The notes under the pieces were generated by a model that saw only the letters and a list, made by a program, of their open reading frames with translations, did no database searches and had not been told where the DNA came from. Shown here one piece after another: positions 9,041 to 14,851 of a stretch of 15,751 bases of DNA. Position numbers and translations under genes: made by a program. Every line of letters begins with the position of its first letter. Position 1 is the stretch's first letter. This stretch comes from Fidelibacterota bacterium (GTDB lineage Bacteria; Fidelibacterota; Marinisomatia; Marinisomatales; TCS56), in assembly GCA_013203015.1 (NCBI GenBank), contig JABMPO010000316.1:1-15751 (forward strand), in the 5' to 3' direction.

Positions 9041-9993
9041 GATTGGACTCGTAAATAGGCATTAATTAGTTCATAAAATTTGTCCGGGTATTCGAGCATA
9101 GGAAAATGTCCACATTTATCAATTGTTATTAATTCAGCGTGAGGAATGTACTCTAATGTTTCAGCGGCAATTTTATAGGGTATCAGGGGATCTTCCCTGC
9201 CCCAGATTAACAAAGTGGGGAAATTATGTGCTCCGATACGATCACGGACGTTGGTTTTGAACATCAAATCCGCTGCCTGTACCATTGCGTGAGCATAACG
9301 ACAGTAATCTTCACCAGCATTTTTCAACAAACCGGCTCGTCTGGTAGCATAGCGTTCTACATCGGGAGTCCTATTTATGGCTATCGTCTGGTAGTTTTTT
9401 AGGGATTTCTCCACAGTAGTCGCCATGATTGCTTCGACAGTAAAGGACCCCCGGATGGCTTTTTCAATAAATGCCGAATATTTTTGTATTCCAGCCGGAC
9501 TGATTAATACCAGGGATTTGATCCTCTGGGGCCGGGCGGTAGCATAAATCATGGAAATCAAGCCACCATAACTATGTCCGATCAAGGTTGCTGATTCGAT
9601 ACCGGTTGCAATAAATAATTGGTCGATTAATCCGCTGTAAAATTTTTCGGTAAATTGGATTTCAGGTTTATCTGATTTACCAAAGCCGGGATAATCAATT
9701 GCAATTACACGGTAGGTTTCATCAAAAAGGGGGAATACTGGTTCAAAATTCAGTAAGTCAGAGGCTTGACCATGGAGGAAAATAAGTGGATCTCCCTGAC
9801 CGTGATCAAGATATACTACGCGATTTCCCTCATATTCAAACGATTTTTCTTGATAAGGATATTTCATATTATTAAAGTCTATTTTTTCAATTATTTGATT
9901 CGCAAACCGGTCTGTTTTCTTTCCACAGCCGTTGAAAATTACTAATGTTAGGATCAGCAGCCACTTTGATAATCTCTTCATCCTTTTTGCCAT
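9037..9993 (-). CDS. Alpha/beta hydrolase, probable lipoprotein
   Basis: A 318-residue serine hydrolase. The fold markers are in order: oxyanion-hole HG at 74-75 (L-I-F-L-H-G), D-Y-P-G-F-G-K-S-D at 100-108, nucleophile elbow G-H-S-Y-G-G with Ser141, acid Asp268 in W-G-R-E-D, and His296 in C-G-H-F-P. A complete Ser-Asp-His triad points to an esterase, lipase or C-C hydrolase. The N-terminus is a hydrophobic signal ending F-N-G-C (Cys23). The Phe at -3 is unusual for a lipobox, but a short basic n-region and a charged stretch after Cys support a lipoprotein, so catalysis is likely in the periplasm or at the outer membrane. The ATG at 9993 overlaps the regulator by 16 bases. An ATG at 9981 would give the ATGA overlap seen elsewhere in this operon and a shorter signal. 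Neither has a good ribosome binding site, so the start is open. The substrate is unknown. Confidence 0.9.
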   Translation of the reverse strand: MAKRMKRLSKWLLILTLVIFNGCGKKTDRFANQIIEKIDFNNMKYPYQEKSFEYEGNRVVYLDHGQGDPLIFLHGQASDLLNFEPVFPLFDETYRVIAIDYPGFGKSDKPEIQFTEKFYSGLIDQLFIATGIESATLIGHSYGGLISMIYATARPQRIKSLVLISPAGIQKYSAFIEKAIRGSFTVEAIMATTVEKSLKNYQTIAINRTPDVERYATRRAGLLKNAGEDYCRYAHAMVQAADLMFKTNVRDRIGAHNFPTLLIWGREDPLIPYKIAAETLEYIPHAELITIDKCGHFPMLEYPDKFYELINAYLRVQS

Positions 9994-10436
9994 TTTTCGA
10001 TAAACTCTGCGAAAATATTGTGGAGCTGTAAATGAAATTTTTCCATACGATTAAAACGCTCGACAATCACTGGATTGAGGTCATTCGCCCCTTCCAAATA
10101 GTTTGCGGCAATTTGTTGATTGCGACGTATAAGTCCCAAATTTCTACGGGCTGATAGGGAAAACGGATGTTCGGTTACCTCGAAATATAATTTCCGGTCA
10201 CCTGGTTTTTTGATGGTTCGTATCATTCCAAATTCTTCTAATTGCCGTGTTTCCACGCTTACCGGACCTTTGCTTACCTGGAGCAACTGGGTTATTTCAT
10301 CCAATGATAGTGGTTCAGCACTGGATAGCAACAATCCAACGATACGCCCCCTGGCCCGTGACTGACCAAAGGCGACATAGGCATAGCCAAATTCATCGAT
10401 AAGTTGTTTACGCTCAATTGCTAAAGAAGTATTCAT
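9978..10436 (-). CDS. GbsR/MarR-like winged-helix transcriptional regulator
   Basis: A 152-residue cytoplasmic DNA-binding protein. Residues about 28-90 form a winged helix-turn-helix: a first helix (A-R-G-R-I-V-G-L-L-L), then L-S-L-D-E-I-T-Q-L-L-Q-V-S-K-G-P-V-S, where the recognition helix follows, then a wing with K-K-P-G-D-R-K-L-Y-F. The pattern 'G-x-x-R-x-x-G-R-I-x-G-L-L' followed by 'S-K-G-x-V-S' is characteristic of the GbsR group, known from the B. subtilis choline-responsive repressor. Residues 95-150 are helical and probably serve in dimerisation. The gene sits 24 bases after the acyl-CoA synthetase and overlaps the hydrolase gene. It is therefore likely to control its own operon, possibly sensing the transported compound or its CoA ester (inference). 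The palindrome at 12182-12193 is a candidate target. Confidence 0.85.
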   Translation of the reverse strand: MNTSLAIERKQLIDEFGYAYVAFGQSRARGRIVGLLLSSAEPLSLDEITQLLQVSKGPVSVETRQLEEFGMIRTIKKPGDRKLYFEVTEHPFSLSARRNLGLIRRNQQIAANYLEGANDLNPVIVERFNRMEKFHLQLHNIFAEFIEKWQKG

Positions 10437-10460
10437 TTTAGATCCAATACAAGACTCAAT

Positions 10461-12158
10461 TTATTCATACAATGCTTCCATTTCATTTTTATAGCGCAAA
10501 TATATTTCCTTTCTTCGCACCTTCATAGCTGCGGTAAGCATTCCATTTTGGGGAGTAAAATGGTTTGTAATTATTTGAAAATACTTGATCGTTTCATAGG
10601 ACGCTAATTGGCTATTCACCGCTTTAATAGTATTTTTAATTCGCTGATATACCGGGGCAGATCCTGCTAATTCCTCCCAGCTATTATACTTAATCTTGTT
10701 TTGTTTGGCCCAGCCTGCAACCAACAGCTCATTTAGAGTAACTATTGCAACTAAATATTTTTTGCTATCGCCGTACACAAGTAAGTGTTCGATGAGAGGT
10801 TCGGCACCAAATTTTTGTTCAATATTCTGGGGAGGAATATTTTTACCTCCAGAAGTGACAATAATATTTTTCTTTCTGTCAATAATCTTTAAAAATTTAT
10901 CATCCACCCATTGCCCGATATCACCGGTTTTAAACCAGCCATCATCGGTAAAGGCCGCTTTGGTTGCTTTAGAATCTTTGTAATAGCCTGAAAAAATATT
11001 TTCACCTTGGGCTAATATTTCTCCATCATCTGCCAGCTTCAGTTTGACTGACGGGAACGGAAGACCCACTGAATCGAAGCGATAGGCATCCCTCCTGTTC
11101 ATGGTCAATGTGGGGGAACACTCGCTTAATCCATAACCTTCGGTAATCCACATCCCGGCTGCCAGGAAAAACTCTTTAACTTCGGCGTTTAATCCAGCCC
11201 CACCAGACAATAAAAATTCAATCCTACCTCCAGTAAGCTGTTTTAGAGCAGCTATTTGCTTTGGTTTGCTGGAGGATGATTTTGTAGCCAACAAATACAA
11301 TTTTTCATAATAAGCCGGCACACTCATGAACACCTGGGGCTTCAGTTTCGGCAGTAATTCAAGAACATTCAAAGGAGTGCTTAAGTAGCTTTCAAATCCA
11401 AAAATATTACCCAACCCGATAGCACCCCAACCGTAAATGTGAGAATTAGGTAACCAATGAATATCGACGACATTATCTGGTAACAAAGGACCATTTACTT
11501 GTAACCAATCACTGCTGGTGGCGGCCAAATTCAGATGCGATAAGGGCACTCCTTTGGGATCACCAGTCGTACCGGAAGTATAGATCATATACGCAATATC
11601 ATCAAATTTCGGTTGTCGGGCTAATTCTTGAATCAACAACGGATTTGCCCGATAATAGTTTTCCCCTGCTGAAGATATATCAGTAAACGATCGGACCGGG
11701 ATATTTACATTACATTCTTCAGGATCACCGGAAAATAACACGATCTGTTCTAAGTTGGAGTTTTTTAATTCTGGTAGTGGAATACTATTAACCTGCTCCG
11801 GATTATCGGCAAAGAGCACTTTAATGTCGGAATGATTAATAATATATGCTGATTGTTTGTGTGTATTACCTGCATAAACAGGCACCAGTACCGTATTTGC
11901 GACCATAATCCCTAACGCAGCATAAATCCATTCGATAGAATTGTTTGCCAGTATGCCGATTTTATCGGGATATTTATATCCCATTGACTTAATTGCGCTA
12001 GCTATACAGTAAACAAAATTTCCATATTCCGTCCAACTTACGGGTACCCACGAATTGCCATTGGGAACCTGCCAACGAGTCTTATCGGGCCAGCGCTCTA
12101 CTGCATCTATAAATAACTGGGTTGTAGTTCTATTATTAACGTTTGGAAGTTTTGCCAC
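10461..12158 (-). CDS. AMP-forming long-chain-type acyl-CoA synthetase
   Basis: A 565-residue adenylate-forming enzyme (ANL superfamily) that makes an acyl-AMP and then an acyl-CoA. Motifs in order are the P-loop Y-T-S-G-T-T-G-D-P-K-G at 193-203, W-L-P-N-S-H-I at 235-241 (the 'PLSH' counterpart), T-E-G-Y-G-L-S-E at 339-346, W-F-K-T-G-D-I-G at 408-415, D-R-K-K-N-I-I-V-T-S-G-G-K-N at 427-440, and a C-terminal L-T-A-A-M-K-V-R-R-K with the adenylation lysine. The overall pattern and the insert near 440-470 resemble FadD15/long-chain synthetases rather than acetyl-CoA synthetase. The start is GTG at 12158. An in-frame TAG at 12168-12170 leaves no earlier choice, and the N-terminus aligns with the usual start of the family. 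No Shine-Dalgarno sequence precedes it. It is the first gene of the long minus-strand operon. Exact chain-length preference is unknown. Confidence 0.95.
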   Translation of the reverse strand: MAKLPNVNNRTTTQLFIDAVERWPDKTRWQVPNGNSWVPVSWTEYGNFVYCIASAIKSMGYKYPDKIGILANNSIEWIYAALGIMVANTVLVPVYAGNTHKQSAYIINHSDIKVLFADNPEQVNSIPLPELKNSNLEQIVLFSGDPEECNVNIPVRSFTDISSAGENYYRANPLLIQELARQPKFDDIAYMIYTSGTTGDPKGVPLSHLNLAATSSDWLQVNGPLLPDNVVDIHWLPNSHIYGWGAIGLGNIFGFESYLSTPLNVLELLPKLKPQVFMSVPAYYEKLYLLATKSSSSKPKQIAALKQLTGGRIEFLLSGGAGLNAEVKEFFLAAGMWITEGYGLSECSPTLTMNRRDAYRFDSVGLPFPSVKLKLADDGEILAQGENIFSGYYKDSKATKAAFTDDGWFKTGDIGQWVDDKFLKIIDRKKNIIVTSGGKNIPPQNIEQKFGAEPLIEHLLVYGDSKKYLVAIVTLNELLVAGWAKQNKIKYNSWEELAGSAPVYQRIKNTIKAVNSQLASYETIKYFQIITNHFTPQNGMLTAAMKVRRKEIYLRYKNEMEALYE

Positions 12159-12166
12159 GTTTGGAA

Positions 12167-12193
12167 ACTATAAAATGTTTATTGATATATCAA
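12167..12193 (-). promoter_or_regulatory. Candidate operator/promoter of the acyl-CoA synthetase operon
   Basis: TTGATATATCAA at 12182-12193 is a perfect 12-bp inverted repeat, 24 bases upstream of the GTG start. On the minus strand TTGATA (12193-12188) could act as a -35 and TATAGT (12172-12167) as a -10, with a short 15-base spacer. A transcript would then begin within a few bases of the GTG, which would fit the absence of a ribosome binding site. A palindrome overlapping the -35 is a natural place for the co-encoded GbsR/MarR-like regulator. This is inference. AT-rich palindromes of this length can occur by chance. Confidence 0.3.
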
Positions 12194-12561
12194 GTGCTTA
12201 TATGTTAATCTTGCTAATTTTTGCCCCAAAACTATTGATGCGAATTCAACTCGGTAAAATGTATAGAGATTGTGTTATTAACCAAAGGACATAAGATCCC
12301 TCGGTCGGATGATCTACAAAGCTGATATTGTTGCATCGATTTTCCAATACCACTAGTACCTGTGATTTTTGATAACATTTAATGTACGCCGCACTAATCA
12401 TACAGCAAGATAAATTAATATCCGATGATAAATACACCATTTGATTAATCGTATCCCGAATATCGCTATCCAAATACTACTCCAAAGGATTTTAAGTCCC
12501 TTGTTCAAAATTAAACCTCATTACATAAAATTTCTGTGATAATCAATCTGGTTGCCGAATC

Positions 12562-12620
12562 CGGTATCCGCAAATCGGTAACCTAAAACGGTTTTAAACG
12601 GTCAAATACGGTCAATTCTG
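12562..12620. repeat. CGGT-motif cluster, left copy of a dispersed noncoding repeat
   Basis: Five CGGT tetramers occur at 12562, 12576, 12589, 12599 and 12609. The last three are spaced 10 bases apart (roughly one helical turn) and the last two extend to CGGTCAA. The block ends with ACGGTCAATTCTG (12608-12620), which recurs exactly at 13451-13463. A shared GTATCC plus CAAA stretch (12564 onward here, 13427 onward there) precedes both. The function is unknown. Confidence 0.6.
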
Positions 12621-12777
12621 ACACCGTGGGGCAAAATAATATGAACACCAATATTTTTTTATAATCCAACCCATTTTCCCAGAAGCATTTAATGTAAAAC
12701 AATATTTGAGCATTAACTTGACAACAATATTTCATTAGCGCTGTCCTACTCTATACTAACTTGACTGGAGAATACCA

Positions 12778-13185
12778 ATGAAAATAAAACATATCATTCT
12801 TCCTGCCCTCATGTTTAGCCTGGTGTTTGGAAGTAACTTAACTGGAACACGTACACCTTATGAATTAGACGATGAAGCAGCTTATGTAATATGCCTAAAT
12901 AATTATAATGTGGGTGTTGTCGAATCAGCCATATACTGTGCGCTTAAGATGCAAAATATTCATCAGGATGAAGCTTATTTTGATGTCAGCAGGGTTCTGA
13001 ATCGCTTGTCACGTTCCGGAAGAACTGCCACTATACGTTATAAGGCAAATGTGGCCAGTATATACTTCAAGAATCAGGAATTGATGACCAAATTGAATCT
13101 GTTCAATTCTGAAGATGGTCCCAAATTCTGGACCACACTTGTGACAAATTTGATTAATGAACCCAAAGCCGATGAATGGAATTGA
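12778..13185 (+). CDS. Small secreted helical protein of unknown function
   Basis: A 135-residue protein, the only plus-strand gene in the window. ATG at 12778 is preceded by GGAG at 12767-12770 with a seven-base gap, which supports the start. Residues 1-18 are a signal peptide (cleavage probably after V-F-G). The mature part is mostly predicted helix. N-N-Y-N-V-G-V-V-E-S-A-I-Y-C-A-L (41-56) and the later R-T-A-T-I-R-Y-K-A-N-V-A-S-I-Y (82-96) look like two short amphipathic helical hairpins of HEAT-like character, each beginning after an acidic or polar helix. Two cysteines (39 and 54) could pair in the periplasm. I do not recognise a named family. It may belong to small periplasmic HEAT-like proteins of FCB bacteria, but this is an impression from pattern only. 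It is monocistronic and flanked on both sides by diverged copies of one noncoding repeat. Confidence 0.8.
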   Translation: MKIKHIILPALMFSLVFGSNLTGTRTPYELDDEAAYVICLNNYNVGVVESAIYCALKMQNIHQDEAYFDVSRVLNRLSRSGRTATIRYKANVASIYFKNQELMTKLNLFNSEDGPKFWTTLVTNLINEPKADEWN

Positions 13186-13351
13186 TGGCTGATGGAGCCT
13201 CAAAGAACTCGTATGGCTTAAGGGAATCGATAACCAATTGATATTGACATGAATTTCTGAAACTTCGGATTATTCTGCCAATACGCTAAATAACGCTTCT
13301 CCTGGTAAAAATATTTTACTTGGATGACTTTATAATCCTTATAGTTAAAAT

Positions 13352-13382
13352 CCAAACCCATCATTTTTCCGGTTTGGTTTTT
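13352..13382. terminator. Candidate bidirectional rho-independent terminator
   Basis: CCAAACC (13352-13358) pairs perfectly with GGTTTGG (13371-13377) across a 12-base loop and is followed by TTTTT (13378-13382) on the plus strand. On the minus strand the same stem is followed by ATTTT. It lies between two convergent units, the plus-strand small gene and the minus-strand tRNA, where a two-way terminator is expected. The stem is short and moderately GC-rich, and it sits 166 bases past the plus-strand stop. Confidence 0.5.
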
Positions 13383-13426
13383 GGTTTCTCAATCAAAATA
13401 TTACTACCAGAGTCCGTATCCCGCCC

Positions 13427-13463
13427 GTATCCACAAAAGTGCGGTCGAAAACGGTCAATTCTG
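13427..13463. repeat. Right copy of the dispersed noncoding repeat
   Basis: GTATCC plus CAAAA leads into two CGGT tetramers 10 bases apart (13442 and 13452), and the block ends with ACGGTCAATTCTG (13451-13463), identical to 12608-12620. Over the last 24 bases the two copies agree at 20 positions. This copy lacks about 20 bases found in the left copy between the GTATCC part and the CGGT part. It lies 73 bases beyond the 3' end of tRNA-Ser. Confidence 0.55.
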
Positions 13464-13535
13464 GTAAATCAACGCAGAGTATTTCTTATAAATTAAAAAC
13501 CTCTGATCCTCTTAAGTAATAGGCATTGTCGTCAG

Positions 13536-13623
13536 CGGAGAGGGAGGGATTCGAACCCCCGTTACTCTAGGAGTAAACCGCATTTCGAGTGCGGCGCATT
13601 CAGCCAGGCTCTGCCACCTCTCC
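13536..13623 (-). tRNA. tRNA-Ser (anticodon CGA)
   Basis: An 88-base gene that folds as a class II tRNA. The 5' arm GGAGAGG (13623-13617) pairs perfectly with CCTCTCC (13543-13537), and the discriminator base is G as in serine tRNAs. The anticodon stem CCGCA/TGCGG encloses loop CTCGAAA, giving anticodon CGA, which reads UCG. A long variable arm follows (TTTACTCCTAGAGTAA region), then a T arm with loop TTCGAAT. CCA is not encoded, since the bases after the discriminator read CTG, so it must be added enzymatically. It lies 108 bases after tadA on the same strand, beyond a GC-rich hairpin, so it may have its own promoter. Confidence 0.96.
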
Positions 13624-13637
13624 AAATCAAACACCAA

Positions 13638-13694
13638 GATAAAAGTGAAAAGATAAAAGCTTGCCCGCCGAAGCTGAGGCCGGCGGGATAAAAG
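13638..13694. repeat. GC-rich hairpin flanked by GATAAAAG repeats; possible tadA terminator
   Basis: CCCGCCG (13664-13670) pairs perfectly with CGGCGGG (13681-13687) around a 10-base loop. GATAAAAG occurs three times: at 13638-13645, 13652-13659 and 13687-13694, the last directly abutting the hairpin. The stem is much richer in GC than its surroundings, and on the minus strand it lies 45-68 bases after the tadA stop and is followed by CAAGCTTTT. It may terminate the tadA unit, although the T-run is displaced. It also resembles REP-like palindromes that are scattered in many genomes. Confidence 0.5.
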
Positions 13695-13731
13695 ATTGCC
13701 AATAATTTTGCGATCAGAAAGCGGGCGAAAC

Positions 13732-14187
13732 TTACGACCTGCGGCGGTTCATGAAAAAGTCCTGAATTATACCGAGACAGGGTTTTTCCAGGATGCCACC
13801 TTTTACCGCTGTGGGCTTGCCGAACCGGGGATCACCACATAATTCATACAGTGACCCACAACAGCCTTTTTCCACATCATAACAGCCAAATACTACCATT
13901 TTTATACGGGAATTGATAATCGCCCCGGCGCACATGGGGCAGGGTTCTTTTGTGACGTACAGGTAACAATCCGTTAAACGCCAGTCCTCAAGGGTGTTGG
14001 CAGCGGCAGTAATTGCCAGGATTTCGGCATGGGCGGTGGGGTCTTTGAGGCTTTCGGTTTGATTGAATCCGCGACCGATAATAGAACCGGCTCGAACTAT
14101 AATTGCTCCGACCGGTACTTCTTCCCTGTCATAGGCTTGCTGGGCTTCGTTGAGCGCCAATTGCATCCATTGCTCATGATCAGTCAT
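13732..14187 (-). CDS. tadA: tRNA-specific adenosine deaminase TadA
   Basis: A zinc-dependent cytidine-deaminase-fold enzyme that converts adenosine 34 of tRNA-Arg(ACG) to inosine. Counted from the ATG at 14187 it has 151 residues. It begins with the family's N-terminal helix, then V-P-V-G-A-I-I (25-31), the zinc ligand and proton-shuttle motif H53-A-E55, and P-C83-P-M-C86 with the two zinc cysteines. It then has S-R-I (93-95) and the C-terminal D-F-F-M-N-R-R-R (143-150), all as in bacterial TadA. A TTG at 14205 in the same frame would add six residues and overlap the upstream stop, but E. coli TadA-like N-termini and the ATG codon favour 14187. Neither start has a clear ribosome binding site. 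It follows the TPR-like lipoprotein gene at a gap of 10 bases and is probably co-transcribed with it. Confidence 0.95.
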   Translation of the reverse strand: MTDHEQWMQLALNEAQQAYDREEVPVGAIIVRAGSIIGRGFNQTESLKDPTAHAEILAITAAANTLEDWRLTDCYLYVTKEPCPMCAGAIINSRIKMVVFGCYDVEKGCCGSLYELCGDPRFGKPTAVKGGILEKPCLGIIQDFFMNRRRS

Positions 14188-14197
14188 GCCACTATAA

Positions 14198-14851
14198 TTA
14201 ATCAAGCAACTCGCGCAGGATTTCTAATTCGGCGGCAATTGCCATTTGACCCTGAACGGATGCGGTGTCGGCATTGAATGTGCTGGTTGAGTCAGCCTCT
14301 GCGAGAATTGAGATGATATGTTCTTTTGCCAGACCAAACTGGCCCAGATTATAGTTGGCTGTTGCCAGGCTGAGTTTCAGATCGAGATGATTGAGGTCGG
14401 CGTCATGACTGAAATTCCAGACTGCGGTTGAGGAAACGATCACATCTGTAATATCACTGATCAGCGAATCACCAAAGATTATCGCCAGGGAATCCTGACC
14501 GGCAGCCTGATTTGCAAACGTCAACCCGGCCCAGATTTCATGACGGACATTGGCCGTAATATCCCGGGGCTGACTCATTTGCAATGCTCCGATAAAATAG
14601 AATCGGCTGCTATCAATTTGATTCAATTTACCAAAAGACCAACCCAACCCATTCCGGGCATCCTGATAGACTGAATCGACTACCATTGCTTCCCTGAACC
14701 AGGTATAACTATCGATGTAATTGCCTGCTTCATATAGCTCCCAGGCGTACTCCGTCAACTCCAGATCGGAAGGTGTGTAAACTTTACGGCACCCGGGAAT
14801 CAGGATTACCAGTACCGCCATTATGGTAAATATTTTATTTAGATACTTCAT
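14198..14851 (-). CDS. TPR-like lipoprotein of unknown function
   Basis: A 217-residue lipoprotein. The signal sequence ends L-I-P-G-C with Cys21 as the lipidation site. Residues about 31-92 hold two helical hairpins with TPR spacing: A-W-E-L-Y-E-A-G-N-Y-I-D-S-Y-T-W-F-R-E-A (36-55), then G-L-G-W-S-F-G-K-L-N and Y-F-I-G-A-L. A further TPR-like helix pair occurs at about 160-185 (L-S-L-A-T-A-N-Y-N-L-G-Q-F-G-L-A-K-E-H). TPR lipoproteins usually act as scaffolds for envelope complexes, but no partner can be named here. Its ATG overlaps the stop of the T9SS-sorted protein gene by four bases (ATGA), and tadA follows closely, so all three appear co-transcribed. Confidence 0.85.
   Translation of the reverse strand: MKYLNKIFTIMAVLVILIPGCRKVYTPSDLELTEYAWELYEAGNYIDSYTWFREAMVVDSVYQDARNGLGWSFGKLNQIDSSRFYFIGALQMSQPRDITANVRHEIWAGLTFANQAAGQDSLAIIFGDSLISDITDVIVSSTAVWNFSHDADLNHLDLKLSLATANYNLGQFGLAKEHIISILAEADSTSTFNADTASVQGQMAIAAELEILRELLD

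Larger units (their letters stand above)
12159..12777. other. Divergent intergenic region, 619 bases, no convincing gene
   Basis: The region is AT-rich and lies between the minus-strand operon and a plus-strand gene, so it must hold promoters for both. It holds a 12-bp palindrome (12182-12193) and two copies of an 11-base near-palindrome CATTTAATGTA (12376-12386 and 12686-12696). It also has a cluster of CGGT motifs (12562-12612) and two ACAATATTT copies (12699-12707 and 12724-12732). A 75-codon minus-strand frame at 12246-12473 shows no family resemblance and no convincing start signal. I saw no strong terminator. Confidence 0.7.
13186..13535. other. Convergent intergenic region, 350 bases, no gene seen
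   Basis: The region lies between the plus-strand small-protein gene and the 3' end of the minus-strand tRNA-Ser. It contains a hairpin followed by T residues (13352-13382) and the right copy of the noncoding repeat (13427-13463). I found no plausible coding frame. Confidence 0.7.

Noticed and set aside
8054..12158. Resemblance to the OleA-OleB-OleC long-chain olefin/beta-lactone cluster (thiolase, alpha/beta hydrolase, AMP ligase).
   Set aside because: The hydrolase has a Ser nucleophile and a signal peptide, not the Asp nucleophile of OleB. The ligase looks like a FadD-type long-chain synthetase rather than OleC, the KASIII lacks the His and Asn, and no OleD-like reductase is present.
12246..12473. 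A 75-codon minus-strand frame upstream of the acyl-CoA synthetase.
   Set aside because: It shows no family resemblance, no ribosome binding site and no domain pattern. It lies in AT-rich intergenic DNA with regulatory-looking motifs.
12718..12757. TTGACA at 12718-12723 and TATACT at 12752-12757 as a promoter for the plus-strand gene.
   Set aside because: The spacing is 28 bases, well outside the range for a sigma70-type promoter, so the pair is not supported even though each element matches alone.
13468..13481. ATCAACGCAGAGTA matches the end of a widely used cDNA adaptor sequence.
   Set aside because: Only 14 bases match and the surrounding DNA reads as ordinary genome sequence, so a chance match is more likely than a library artefact.
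13536..13623. tRNA-Ser as an integration site for the neighbouring repeat-bracketed segment.
   Set aside because: Neither repeat copy contains tRNA 3'-end sequence and no integrase is visible, so the proximity alone is not evidence of tRNA-targeted insertion.
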